The notes under the pieces were generated by a model that saw nothing but the letters and a program-made list of their open reading frames with translations, did not search any database and was not told the origin of the DNA. A DNA stretch of 64,000 nucleotides from Isoptericola cucumis (GTDB lineage: Bacteria; Actinomycetota; Actinomycetes; Actinomycetales; Cellulomonadaceae): positions 1-64,000 of the forward strand of contig NZ_BMDG01000013.1 in NCBI RefSeq assembly GCF_014635665.1, read 5' to 3'. The translations under genes and the position numbers were made by a program. Positions within the stretch are counted from its first letter, which is position 1. Each line of letters opens with the position of its first letter. Positions 1-8,428 of the stretch are shown here, piece by piece.

Positions 1-61
1 CACAACCACGACCGCCGAACCACAGCCCAGCACCAACAGGCTGCGAACGCGATCCTCACAG

Positions 62-1003
62 TCAGTCCCAGCCGCAGGCGTCGTGCACGAGGTCGTAGAC
101 GGCGGCTCGCTGGGCGTCCGACATCGGCACGTAGACGACGGGCTGCCGGACGCCGTCGACCTCGGCGGTGACCGGCAGGAACGTGCCGCGCTTGTCCTCG
201 CCGACGGCGTGCGGGTCGCATCGCGCCGGGACGACGTCGAGCACGACGGCGCCCTCCGCCTGCCCGGCGAGCGCGTCGCCCGTCCAGGCGACGGCGCCGG
301 CGGGGGAGAGCAGCGTCGTCCCGGCCACGCGCACCAGACGCACCTGCGGGCCGCCCGGTACGGGCTCGACGGCGAGCGTGACCCGGCCGCCGGGCTCGCC
401 CGCCTCGCCGTCGCTGCCGGACCCGTCGCCGCCCCGGCCGCCGACCGTCGCCGGCTCGACGCGGGTCACCCGCAGCCGCACGCCCGTCGCGACCAGCCGC
501 TCGGCGCAGACCTCCGTGTGCACGGTCGCCAGGCGGCCCAGCGGGTCGGTGACGCCGAGGGTGACTTCGGTGCCGTCGCCCTCGGCGGCGTCCTCGCCGG
601 TCGCGACCGTCACCGTCGCCGTCGCGACCTCGGTCGTGGTGGCCGCGGCGCCGGTGGCGGCCTCGGGCGGCGGCGCGTCGCAGTCGACGTCGCCGAGCCG
701 GATGCGCACGTCGCGTCCGGAGCCGGGCGGGACCGATCGCGCGGGGTGGTCGCCGTCCGGGCTGCTCGGCCCGAACCCGGGCGCGTCGAGCGCACCGCCG
801 AACAGGGTGAGCGGCGCGGCGCCCTCGTTGACCACCCGCACGGCGGCGGTGCGGTCCGCGTACTGCGTGCGGTCCTGGCGCAGCTCGGCCCGGAGACTCT
901 CGGCGTCCACCGGCGGGCGCTCGTCCTGCTCGCCCGGCGTGCACCCCGCGACGACCAGCAGCACGCACGCTGCGGCCAGCAGCCGCCGCGTCGTGCCGGC
1001 CAC
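62..1003 (-). CDS. putative lipoprotein, function unknown
   Basis: A 313-residue protein with an N-terminal lipoprotein signal: a short Arg-rich start, a hydrophobic stretch and a lipobox ending VVAGC near residue 21, so it is predicted to be anchored to the outer face of the membrane. The rest is rich in Val, Thr, Asp and Gly, with several Cys residues that could form disulfides outside the cell. I recognise no catalytic motif. It starts at GTG only 2 bp after the stop of the Lrp/AsnC regulator gene, so the two are probably co-transcribed. No function can be assigned; it could be a binding or surface protein. Confidence 0.75.
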   Translation of the reverse strand: MAGTTRRLLAAACVLLVVAGCTPGEQDERPPVDAESLRAELRQDRTQYADRTAAVRVVNEGAAPLTLFGGALDAPGFGPSSPDGDHPARSVPPGSGRDVRIRLGDVDCDAPPPEAATGAAATTTEVATATVTVATGEDAAEGDGTEVTLGVTDPLGRLATVHTEVCAERLVATGVRLRVTRVEPATVGGRGGDGSGSDGEAGEPGGRVTLAVEPVPGGPQVRLVRVAGTTLLSPAGAVAWTGDALAGQAEGAVVLDVVPARCDPHAVGEDKRGTFLPVTAEVDGVRQPVVYVPMSDAQRAAVYDLVHDACGWD

Positions 1004-1005
1004 CG

Positions 1006-1467
1006 TCAGCCCTCGCTCGTCGTCGACCCGGCGCGGGCCGGGCGGTCGATGACGCGGGTCATGACCAGCGACGTGCGGGTCTTGTCCACCCGCCCGCTGG
1101 CCCGGATGGCCTCGACGGTGCGCTCGATGTCCGCCATCCCGCCCGCCATGACCTGCACCATCGCGTCCGCCTCGCCCGTGACCGTGTCCACCCGCACGAC
1201 CTCCGGGATCGCGGCGAGGTCGCGGTGCAGCGTGGCCGGCGAGACGTTGCCGCGGCAGAACAGCTCGACGTACGCCTCGACGCCCCAGCCGAGCTCCTCG
1301 GGGGCCACCCGCACCGTGAACCCGGCGATCTCCCCGCGCGCCAGCATGACGTCCACCCGGCGCTTCACCGCGGGCGCCGACAGGCCGACGTCGGCGCCGA
1401 TGTCGGCGTACGTCGCACGGCCGTCGCGCAGCAGGTGTCCGACGATCTTGCGGTTCACGGCGTCCAT
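1006..1467 (-). CDS. Lrp/AsnC family transcriptional regulator
   Basis: About 153 residues, the normal length for the family. The N-terminal half is an AsnC-type helix-turn-helix (IVGHLLRDGRATYADIG onward, with a second helix at SAPAVKRRV). The C-terminal half is the RAM ligand-binding fold that senses amino acids (VEAYVELFCRG, VRVDTVTGEADAMVQV). I chose the ATG at 1467, giving MDAVNRKIVG, over an upstream in-frame GTG at 1524 because family members begin with this segment. It is divergent from the arginine hydrolase/ornithine cyclodeaminase pair with about 104 bp between, so it is a natural candidate for its arginine- or ornithine-responsive regulator. The ligand is an inference. Confidence 0.9.
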   Translation of the reverse strand: MDAVNRKIVGHLLRDGRATYADIGADVGLSAPAVKRRVDVMLARGEIAGFTVRVAPEELGWGVEAYVELFCRGNVSPATLHRDLAAIPEVVRVDTVTGEADAMVQVMAGGMADIERTVEAIRASGRVDKTRTSLVMTRVIDRPARAGSTTSEG

Positions 1468-1571
1468 ACCCTCGGATTGTTCACCTCGAGGTTCAGATTG
1501 GCCAGGGTTCTCACCCGCACGCACAACGAAACGCGCGTGGTGGGCAACGGCGGCACCCCTACCGTCGCGGC

Positions 1572-2510
1572 ATGACGGCGATCACCTCCCCGACGACGAC
1601 GTCGGGCACCCTCCCGGGCACCGCGGCCCACGAGGCCGCGAGCTCCCCCGACCGCACGCCCACCGCGCGGCACTACCTCATGTGCCGGCCCACGTACTTC
1701 GACGTGGTCTACGAGATCAACCCCTGGATGGACCTCGGCGTCCCCGTCGACGGCGCCCGCGCCGTGCGGCAGTGGGAACGGCTCAAGGCCGCCTACGAGG
1801 CGCACGGGCACCGCGTCGAGGTGATCGACCCCGTCCCGGGCCTGCCCGACATGGTGTACGCCGCGAACGGCGGCGTCGTGGCCGGCGGCCGCTCGCTCGC
1901 CGCGCGGTTCACCTACCCCGAGCGCCAGCCGGAGGGAGCCGCCTACGAGGCCTGGTTCGCCGCCGCCGGGGCGCTGGGCTTCGCGAGCCTCGGCCAGGCC
2001 ACGGAACAGAACGAGGGCGAGGGCGACCTGCTGCTCGCCGGCGACGTGATGCTCGCGGGCACCGGCTTCCGCACCTCCCGCGCCGCGCACGCCGAGGTCG
2101 CCGACCTGCTCGGGGTCGAGGTCCTGACGCTCGAGCTCGTCGACCCGCGCTACTACCACCTCGACACCGCGCTGGCCGTGCTCGACACCGGCACCACGCC
2201 CGCGACGATCGCGTACCTGCCGGAGGCGTTCAGCCCGGCCTCGCAGGCCGTGCTCGCCGAGCGCTACCCGGACGCGATCCTCGCGACGCCCGAGGACGCC
2301 GCCGTCCTCGGCCTCAACGTCGTCTCCGACGGACGGCACGTCTTCCTCACCGACCGGGCCACGGGGCTGCACGACCAGCTGCGCCGGCGCGGCTTCGACC
2401 CCGTCGGCGTCGACCTGTCCGAGCTGCTCAAGGGCGGCGGCTCGGTGAAGTGCTGCACCCTGGAGCTGCGCCCCGCGGCGACCACGACGACGCAGGAGGC
2501 CCACGCATGA
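1572..2510 (+). CDS. arginine dihydrolase / dimethylargininase-like hydrolase
   Basis: A 312-residue guanidino-group-modifying enzyme. The sequence resembles the N-terminal domain of cyanobacterial ArgZ/AgrE: YEINPWM near residue 50, an Asn in YAANGG (N99), RYYHLDT with the catalytic His (H196), and a C-terminal catalytic Cys in GGGSVKCCTLEL (C294). ArgZ hydrolyses arginine to ornithine, CO2 and two ammonia; the related DDAH enzymes release citrulline from methylarginines. As I recall, the Asn in this motif is linked to the dihydrolase activity. The gene overlaps ornithine cyclodeaminase by 4 bp (ATGA), so ornithine is the likely product. The N-terminal ~30 residues are a low-complexity Thr/Ser/Ala extension. 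Automated pipelines would probably call it dimethylargininase. Confidence 0.82.
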   Translation: MTAITSPTTTSGTLPGTAAHEAASSPDRTPTARHYLMCRPTYFDVVYEINPWMDLGVPVDGARAVRQWERLKAAYEAHGHRVEVIDPVPGLPDMVYAANGGVVAGGRSLAARFTYPERQPEGAAYEAWFAAAGALGFASLGQATEQNEGEGDLLLAGDVMLAGTGFRTSRAAHAEVADLLGVEVLTLELVDPRYYHLDTALAVLDTGTTPATIAYLPEAFSPASQAVLAERYPDAILATPEDAAVLGLNVVSDGRHVFLTDRATGLHDQLRRRGFDPVGVDLSELLKGGGSVKCCTLELRPAATTTTQEAHA

Positions 2511-3799
2511 CGACGGTCCCGTTCCTCGACGTCGCCGCGACGGCGCGCTGGGTCGCCCGCCGCGGCCCCCAGGCCGTCATCGCGCGCCTGATCGACGCCC
2601 TCGCCGCCGACTTCGCCCGCTGGCCCGAGCTCGACAAGCGCGCCCGCATCGCGTCGCACTCGCGCGACGGGGTCATCGAGCTCATGCCCACCTCCGACGA
2701 CACCACCTACGGCTTCAAGTTCGTCAACGGGCACCCGCGCAACCCGGCCCGCGGCTACCAGACCGTCACCGCGTTCGGCGTCCTCGCCGACGTCCGCAAC
2801 GGCTACCCGACGTTCCTCGCCGAGATGACGCTGCTCACCGCGCTGCGCACGGCGGCGACGTCGGGCCTCGCGGCCCGGCTGCTCGCCCGCCCGGACTCGC
2901 GCACGCTCGCCCTCCTCGGCACCGGCTCGCAGTCGGAGTTCCAGGCCCTCGGCATGCGCGCGGCGCTCGGCATCACGCGCCTGCGGGCGTGGGACACCGA
3001 CCCGGGCGCGCTCGCGAAGCTCGCCCGCAACGCCCGGGCCCTCGGCTTCGAGGTGCACGAGGCGAGCAGCGCCGCCGACGCCGTGACCGGCGCCGACGTC
3101 ATCACGACCTGCACCGCGGACAAGACGAACGCCACCGTGCTCACGCAGGAGATGGTCCAGGCGCTCGCCCATCCGGGGGTGCACGTCAACGCCATCGGCG
3201 GCGACTGCCCCGGCAAGACGGAGCTGGACCCGCGCATCCTCGCGGGCGCCGACGTCTTCGTGGAGTACGAGCCGCAGACCCGCGTCGAGGGCGAGCTGCA
3301 GCAGATGCCGGAGGCGTTCGGCGTGACCGAGCTGTGGGAGGTCGTGACGGGCCGCCGGCCGGGACGCCGGGGCGTGGGGCGCACGCCCGCCGGCGCGGGC
3401 GCCCCGTTCGAGCGCGGGGTGGGGGAGCGCGCCGCGCTCGACGCCACCGGCGTCACCGTCTTCGACTCCGTCGGGTTCGCCGTCGAGGACTGGGCGACCC
3501 TGCGGTTCGTGCACGACGACGTCCCCGCCGACCTGCTGCGCCACCTCGACCTCGTCGCGGAGCCCGACGACCCCAAGGACCTGTTCTCCCTGGTGCGGGC
3601 CGCCGACGAGGCCGGTGCGCCGGACCCGGACGCCGCCCCCGGGGACGCCGCCCCCGGGGACGCCGCCCCCGGGGACGCCGCCCCCGCCGGCCGCGCCGAC
3701 GACGCGTCCGCCCGTCGCGCGCTCGACCGGCTCATGGGGCTCGCGGGCCGCGACGGCCGCGACACGCTGCTCGCCGGCACGGCGGCCCGCCGGGGCTGA
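2507..3799 (+). CDS. ornithine cyclodeaminase
   Basis: 430 residues; converts L-ornithine to L-proline and ammonia with bound NAD. It follows the bacterial OCD pattern closely: ASHSRDGVIELMP, YGFKFVNGHPRNP, the Rossmann loop LLGTGSQSEFQALG, NAIGGDCPGKTEL, VFVEYEPQTRVEGE, VTVFDSVGFAVEDW and DDPKDLFSL. Two parts depart from the family: a Gly/Arg-rich insertion of about 35 residues before VTVFDS (near residue 300), and a low-complexity tail made of GDAAP repeats that makes the protein about 80 residues longer than usual. Its ATG overlaps the stop of the upstream arginine hydrolase, so coupled translation is likely. Confidence 0.93.
   Translation: MTTVPFLDVAATARWVARRGPQAVIARLIDALAADFARWPELDKRARIASHSRDGVIELMPTSDDTTYGFKFVNGHPRNPARGYQTVTAFGVLADVRNGYPTFLAEMTLLTALRTAATSGLAARLLARPDSRTLALLGTGSQSEFQALGMRAALGITRLRAWDTDPGALAKLARNARALGFEVHEASSAADAVTGADVITTCTADKTNATVLTQEMVQALAHPGVHVNAIGGDCPGKTELDPRILAGADVFVEYEPQTRVEGELQQMPEAFGVTELWEVVTGRRPGRRGVGRTPAGAGAPFERGVGERAALDATGVTVFDSVGFAVEDWATLRFVHDDVPADLLRHLDLVAEPDDPKDLFSLVRAADEAGAPDPDAAPGDAAPGDAAPGDAAPAGRADDASARRALDRLMGLAGRDGRDTLLAGTAARRG
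3631..3685 (+). repeat. 15-bp tandem repeat in the cyclodeaminase tail
   Basis: Three perfect copies of a 15-bp unit (cgccgcccccgggga) at 3631-3645, 3646-3660 and 3661-3675, followed by a partial fourth. The repeat stays in frame and encodes GDAAP repeats, so copy-number changes would lengthen or shorten the tail without a frameshift. Confidence 0.95.
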
Positions 3800-3871
3800 G
3801 GCGCGCCGGCGTCCTCCCAGGTCACCGACCGTGATTTGCCCTGCCCCCGCGGAGCGCTGCGATCATGGCCC

Positions 3872-3898
3872 CCGGCGCGGGGCCGACCCCCGCGCCGG
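3872..3898. terminator. GC-rich hairpin after the arginine operon
   Basis: Perfect 11-bp inverted repeat (CCGGCGCGGGG, loop ccgac, CCCCGCGCCGG) 73 bp after the cyclodeaminase stop and 34 bp before the next gene. There is no T-run. It may terminate the upstream operon, or it may lie in the 5' leader of the next gene. Confidence 0.45.
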
Positions 3899-3931
3899 CA
3901 CCGTCCTGAGGACGGGGACGGGAGACGTGAC

Positions 3932-5329
3932 GTGAGCGAAGGGCGGGCGCCGGCCGCCGACGTCGACGACGCGATCCGTCGGATGCGCGACGCGGCCGCC
4001 GCCGGTGGGCACGACGACGGTCCGGGCGCGCCCGGGACCGTCGACCCCGACGTGCTGCGCACCGTGCTCGCCACGCTGCCGCACGACGACCAGCGGCTCC
4101 TGTGGTCGCACCACGTGAGGGGCCGGTCGCTGGCGACCATCGCCGCCGAGATCGGCGTGCACGCCCGGGCGCTGCGCCGCCGCCTGCACCACGCGGAGCA
4201 GCGGCTCGCGGCCGCGTTCGCGGACGCTCACGCCCGCGCGTGCCCGCCCGGGTGCCTCGACACGCGGACCTCGCTGCGCGAGTACGTGAGCCACCGGCTC
4301 GCGCTCCGGCGCCGCACGGTGCTCGAGGAGCACCTGTTCGGCTGCGACGGCTGCATGCGCGCGTTCATCGACGTGCGGCAGGCGTCGTGGGCGCTGCGGG
4401 ACGCGGGGCCGCTGCTCCTCGGCGGCCTGTCCGCCGCGACCGCCGGGCCCGTCGTGGTGGGCGCGATGACGGCCGGGAGCACGGGTGCGGGCCTCGCCGG
4501 CCTCGGTTCCGTGGGGGCGGCGCTCGCCGCGGCCTGGGAGTGGCTGCGCGGGCAGGTGCTCCGGCTCGACCGGCTGGGCAAGGCCGGGCTCGCCGGGGCC
4601 GGTGTCGTCGCGGTGGTCGCCGTGACGGCCGTCGCCGTCCCGCTGGTCGGCGGCGGGCCGAAGCCCGAGGCGCCCGCCGCCGCGCCGCCGAGCTCTGCCG
4701 ACCCCGCCCCGCCCGTCGAGGTGCCGGCGGACCCGCCGGAGGACCCGGAGGACCCGGCGGACGACGAGCCGTCCGACCCGCCGATCGCCCCGCCCGCCGA
4801 CCCGGCGCCGGTGGACCCGTCGCCCGTGGACCCTTCGCCCGTGGACCCGGCGCCGTCCGACCCGTCCGCGCCCTCCGACGGGCCGACCACGGACCGGCCC
4901 GAGCCGGTGCCGCCGTCGACCCCGCCGTCCGGCACCCCGGACCCGAGCGACGACCCCGCGGACGAACCCACGGCACGGCCGACCAGCCCGGAGCCGACCC
5001 CGACGCCGACGTCCCCGACGCCGTCCCCCACCACGCCGGCCCCCACCCCGACTCCCACCCCGACCGAGCCGGCGACCCGCACCGTCTCGCTGACGGTGCC
5101 GGAGTCCCGGATCGCGCGCGTGTACGAGGTGGTACCGCTGGGCGAAGACGCGCAGGTCGTCGGGGTGCGGTCGGCGGACGGGGACACCACGCAGTGGCCG
5201 GGGTTCCGCACCTGGTACGTGGGTTCCTGGGGTCGTGACGAGGCCACCGTCACCGTCGAGCTCGAGGGGGCGCCCGGCTCACGGCCCAGCGCCACTCTCA
5301 AGCAGCTCGGCCGCTGGAACGACGCCTGA
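3932..5329 (+). CDS. sigma-70 region 4-like / zinc-finger / single-TM fusion protein
   Basis: 465 residues. In order: a helix-turn-helix resembling sigma-70 region 4 (about residues 43-95, LPHDDQRLLWSHHVRGRSLA then IAAEIGVHARALRRRL), a putative ZAS-type zinc finger (HLFGCDGC, the HxxxCxxC pattern of anti-sigma factors), one membrane helix near residues 220-245, a long Pro/Asp/Thr/Ser-rich spacer with DPSPV repeats, and a compact C-terminal domain outside the cell. I chose GTG at 3932 because it follows a ribosome site (gggag) and leaves out an unconvincing N-terminal stretch. There is no sigma region 2, so it probably does not direct transcription alone. A membrane-tethered regulator is an inference; the ligand and partner are unknown. 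Confidence 0.7.
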   Translation: MSEGRAPAADVDDAIRRMRDAAAAGGHDDGPGAPGTVDPDVLRTVLATLPHDDQRLLWSHHVRGRSLATIAAEIGVHARALRRRLHHAEQRLAAAFADAHARACPPGCLDTRTSLREYVSHRLALRRRTVLEEHLFGCDGCMRAFIDVRQASWALRDAGPLLLGGLSAATAGPVVVGAMTAGSTGAGLAGLGSVGAALAAAWEWLRGQVLRLDRLGKAGLAGAGVVAVVAVTAVAVPLVGGGPKPEAPAAAPPSSADPAPPVEVPADPPEDPEDPADDEPSDPPIAPPADPAPVDPSPVDPSPVDPAPSDPSAPSDGPTTDRPEPVPPSTPPSGTPDPSDDPADEPTARPTSPEPTPTPTSPTPSPTTPAPTPTPTPTEPATRTVSLTVPESRIARVYEVVPLGEDAQVVGVRSADGDTTQWPGFRTWYVGSWGRDEATVTVELEGAPGSRPSATLKQLGRWNDA

Positions 5330-5349
5330 CCGGAGAGCGTCGCGACACG

Positions 5350-5391
5350 CCGCGAGGTGGTGCAGGGCCGTGGCCCCGCACCACCTCGCGG
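5350..5391. terminator. strong bidirectional hairpin between convergent genes
   Basis: Perfect 14-bp arms, CCGCGAGGTGGTGC at 5350-5363 and GCACCACCTCGCGG at 5378-5391. An inner GGGCC/GGCCC stem closes almost the whole loop. It sits between the convergent stops at 5329 and 5402, where a terminator for both strands is expected. Confidence 0.8.
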
Positions 5392-5401
5392 TCAGTCGTC
5401 G

Positions 5402-6985
5402 TCAGCGGTGGCCGTGGCCCCCGCCGTGACCGTGGCCGCCGCCGTGGCCGCCGCCGTGACCGTGGCCGTGACCGTGGCCGTCGTCGGGCGCCACGCCGTT
5501 GATCGCCTCGGTGCTGTGGGCGAGCTGCTGGGCCGCGTGCCCGATGGCGCGGGACATGATGTCGAGCGCCTCCAGGCTCACGTTCGACAGGTCGTCACCG
5601 GCGCTGTGGTAGTTCTGGTCGAGCGCCTCGCCCGCGACGCCGCCGAAGATCGCGGCCTCCTCGTCCGTCTTGACGGCGTCCGCGCCGGTGAAGAGCCCCG
5701 ACGCCGGGACGCCGTTGCTGATGAAGGCGTCGTAGTCCGACCGGCCGGAGAACTCCGAGTCGACCCACGGCTGCTCGACCGCGTCGAAGTAGTCCGTGAG
5801 CAGCGCCTCGGTCTCGACCGACCCCTCGGGGACGGTCACTGGCGCCTCGAACGTCGACTCGTTCGCGTCGTACACGCCGATCGTGTAGTTCGGCGAGCCG
5901 ACCATGTCGAAGTTCAGGTAGGTGGCGATGTCGTCGAGCGCCTCGGGGTCGTTGGTGACGAGGTCGTCCACGTAGTGCGCGGACCCGATGAGCCCCAGCT
6001 CCTCGGCGCCCCACCAGGCGAACCGGACGGTGTTGTTGAGCTTCTTGCTCTTGTTGAGCTGGACGGCGGTCTCGAGGATCGCCGCGGAGCCCGTGCCGTT
6101 GTCGTTGATGCCCGGTCCCTCCTCGACGCCGTCGAGGTGCGCGCCCAGCATGACGACGTTGTCGTCGTCGCCGGCGCGGGTCTCGGCCAGGACGTTGAAC
6201 GTCTCGACGGTCTCGACGCTCGCCTGCAAGTCGAACGTCACCTGCAGGTCGGGGTCGGCCTCGAGCGCGGCCAGCACGGCCTCGCCCTCGGCCTGCGTGA
6301 CGCCGACCGTCGGCGCGTAGCCGTCGTCCACGGCGCCGAGCGTGCCGTTGAGGGCCCCGATGTCGTTGTTGTAGATGATCAGCCCGGCGGCGCCGGCCTC
6401 GCCGGCCGCCAGCGCCTTCGCACCGAACGAGCAGGCGCCGCGCCGCACGAGCGCGATCTTCCCGGTGGCGTCGACGTCGGCCCACGAGTCGTCGTGGGGC
6501 GCGGCGGGGTCGTCGCTGGCGGGGCAGCCGTCGACGATGGCGGGCTGCACGACGCCGGCCGTGACGCCGTCGTCGGGCGTGTTGGTCGAGTACGTCATGG
6601 CCACGGGCGTCAGGTCGACGCCCGGCACCTCGACGCTCAGGTCCGCGACCTCGAAGGTCTCGGCCTCGAAGTACTGCCGCTCCGTCTCCAGGCCGCCCTT
6701 GCGCAGCACCCGCTCGACGTACCGGGCCGACTCCTCGTAGCCCGGGGTCCCGGTGGCGCGGTTGCCGCCGTTCTCGTCGGCGATCTCCTGCAGCTCCTCC
6801 AGGTGGCGGAACACCTTCTTGCCGGAGACGGTCTTGGCCAGGTCCTTGCCCCGGTGCTCACCGGGGTCGTGCTTGCCCGCCGCCGCGGGTGGTGCCGCGG
6901 TCGCGGTGGGGGCGAGGGACGCCGCGAGGACGAGCCCGGTGAGGGCTGCGCTCGCGACGGCCGTGGGGAACATCTTTGTTCTCAC
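5402..6985 (-). CDS. secreted M28 family zinc aminopeptidase with PA domain
   Basis: 527 residues with a signal peptide ending near ATAAP. A PA (protease-associated) domain lies around residues 140-250. It is followed by the M28 co-catalytic zinc site: GAHLDGVEEGPGINDNGTG (His and Asp ligands), WWGAEELGLIGS (Glu pair), NFDMVGSPN (Asp) and NYHSAGDDLSN (His). It probably trims amino acids from peptides outside the cell. GTG at 6985 has a good ribosome site (aggagg, 6 nt away). The last 25 residues are almost only His and Gly, an uncommon tail that could hold extra zinc or copper. It lies downstream of rlmC on the same strand but with a hairpin between. Confidence 0.9.
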   Translation of the reverse strand: MRTKMFPTAVASAALTGLVLAASLAPTATAAPPAAAGKHDPGEHRGKDLAKTVSGKKVFRHLEELQEIADENGGNRATGTPGYEESARYVERVLRKGGLETERQYFEAETFEVADLSVEVPGVDLTPVAMTYSTNTPDDGVTAGVVQPAIVDGCPASDDPAAPHDDSWADVDATGKIALVRRGACSFGAKALAAGEAGAAGLIIYNNDIGALNGTLGAVDDGYAPTVGVTQAEGEAVLAALEADPDLQVTFDLQASVETVETFNVLAETRAGDDDNVVMLGAHLDGVEEGPGINDNGTGSAAILETAVQLNKSKKLNNTVRFAWWGAEELGLIGSAHYVDDLVTNDPEALDDIATYLNFDMVGSPNYTIGVYDANESTFEAPVTVPEGSVETEALLTDYFDAVEQPWVDSEFSGRSDYDAFISNGVPASGLFTGADAVKTDEEAAIFGGVAGEALDQNYHSAGDDLSNVSLEALDIMSRAIGHAAQQLAHSTEAINGVAPDDGHGHGHGHGGGHGGGHGHGGGHGHR

Positions 6986-7007
6986 GGTCGACCTCCTGAT
7001 CGGACGA

Positions 7008-7025
7008 CCCCGCGTCGTTGCGGGG
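7008..7025 (-). terminator. small hairpin between rlmC and the M28 peptidase gene
   Basis: Inverted repeat CCCCGC, loop gtcgtt, GCGGGG, between the rlmC stop (7091) and the peptidase start (6985). Short, with no clear T-run, so only a possible terminator for rlmC. Confidence 0.35.
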
Positions 7026-7090
7026 ACCGGTTGACCAGTGAGCGTAGGACGCGGCGGCGGATCCGGAAACCCCGCCGACGGCCGTGCTGG

Positions 7091-8365
7091 TCAGGCGCGC
7101 GCGAGCAGCACGAGGGCCTCGTAGTGGCCGGTCTGGGGGAACATGTCCAGCAGCCGGGCGCGGCGCGGGCGCAGCGACGGCATGTGCGCCAGGTCGGCCG
7201 CGAGCGTGGTCGCGTTGCAGCTGGAGTACAGCACGTGCCGCACGTCGGAGGACTCCAGCCAGGCGGCGAGCTCGGGGCCGATCCCACGTCGCGGCGGGTT
7301 CACGACCACCAGCTCCGGCGCCTGCGGCCCGCCGTCGCGGGCGAACGCCGTCGCGTCGCCGGCGGCGAAGCGCACGTCACGGGTCGCTGCCGCCCACCAC
7401 GCGGCGTCGTGGGTGGCGACGACGGCGCTGGCGGGCAGGTGCGCGAGCTCGTCGCGGGTCGTGACGGCGCTGGCGATCGCCTCGGCGGACAGCTCGATGC
7501 CGGTGACGCTGCGCCCGGGCGCGGCGCAGTGCAGCGCGAAGCCGCCGACGCCGCAGTACAGGTCCCACAGCGACGCGGGCGCGACCTCGTCCACCCACCG
7601 GCGCGCCTGCGCGTACAGGGCGGCGGCGACCGCGGTGTTGGTCTGGAAGAAGCTCTGCGGCCGCAGGTGCAGCGTGATGCCGTCGTCGGCGCCACCGCCC
7701 GCGGCGACGCGCATCGGCAGCGTCGACCGCTCCGTGAGGACGATCTCGAGGTCGCCCTCGAGCACCGCGGCGTGCACGGGCTGCACGTTCACGCTGACGA
7801 CGGCGACCCGGGGGAGGGCGGCGAGCAGCGACGGCAGGTGCTTGCGCAGGCGGGCGACCGGCTCCTGGCTGCGGAGGACGAAGCGCACCATGAGCTCGCC
7901 GTCGGGCGACAGGGTGACGAGCACGTGCTTGAGCTCCCCACGCCACGCGGACTCGCGGGGTGACTCCCGGCGTCGCGGGCCGCGGGAGGGCGACGTCGTG
8001 TCGTACGGCTGCAGGCGCGCGCGGGTGATCAGCTCCGCCAGGGCGGGGAACGAGTCCTGCAGCGCGGGCGGGTACAGCCCGCAGTCGGTGAGGTCGACCC
8101 CCTGCCCGGCGAACGGGCCCGTCGCCGAGCCGAGGATGCCGAGCACCGGCTCGTCGACGGTGCCGGTGACCACCATCTTCGCCTTGTTGCGGAAGCCCGA
8201 CTCGGGCCCTGTGACCGGCGGCAGCCAGTCGACGGCGGCGCCGGGGACGGCGGAGTCGAGGAGCGCGGCGACGTGCTCGGCCCTCTCGGCCACCTGCGTC
8301 GGGTACGGGGTGGCCAGCAGGGTGCACGAGTGGCAGCGGCCGGCGTCGAAGTGGGGGCACTGCAC
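7091..8365 (-). CDS. rlmC: 23S rRNA (uracil-C5)-methyltransferase, RlmC/TrmA family
   Basis: 424 residues. It transfers a methyl group from S-adenosylmethionine to C5 of a uracil in 23S rRNA. The start MQCPHFDAGRCHSC carries the iron-sulfur cysteines in the same pattern as E. coli RlmC (U747 enzyme), which separates it from RlmD and TrmA. LYCGVGGFAL is the SAM loop, NPPRRG follows, and YSSCNATTL holds the catalytic Cys. The GTG at 8365 is 6 nt after a TAGCCT element (minus strand, 8377-8372), which suggests its own leaderless promoter rather than read-through from the S8 protease gene 63 bp upstream. Confidence 0.92.
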   Translation of the reverse strand: MQCPHFDAGRCHSCTLLATPYPTQVAERAEHVAALLDSAVPGAAVDWLPPVTGPESGFRNKAKMVVTGTVDEPVLGILGSATGPFAGQGVDLTDCGLYPPALQDSFPALAELITRARLQPYDTTSPSRGPRRRESPRESAWRGELKHVLVTLSPDGELMVRFVLRSQEPVARLRKHLPSLLAALPRVAVVSVNVQPVHAAVLEGDLEIVLTERSTLPMRVAAGGGADDGITLHLRPQSFFQTNTAVAAALYAQARRWVDEVAPASLWDLYCGVGGFALHCAAPGRSVTGIELSAEAIASAVTTRDELAHLPASAVVATHDAAWWAAATRDVRFAAGDATAFARDGGPQAPELVVVNPPRRGIGPELAAWLESSDVRHVLYSSCNATTLAADLAHMPSLRPRRARLLDMFPQTGHYEALVLLARA

Positions 8366-8428
8366 CCCACCAGGCTACGGCCGCCGCCACCCGCGGTCGG
8401 CTCGGGTCGGTGTCAGGTCGCCGTCAGC

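Noticed and set aside
1-61. A partial gene at the left edge
   Set aside because: Only 61 bases lie before the stop of the lipoprotein gene, with no recognisable coding signal.
4680-5070. Tandem repeats in the Pro-rich spacer as a CRISPR or VNTR
   Set aside because: The units (DPSPV, PTPTP) are irregular low-complexity coding sequence, without constant spacers.
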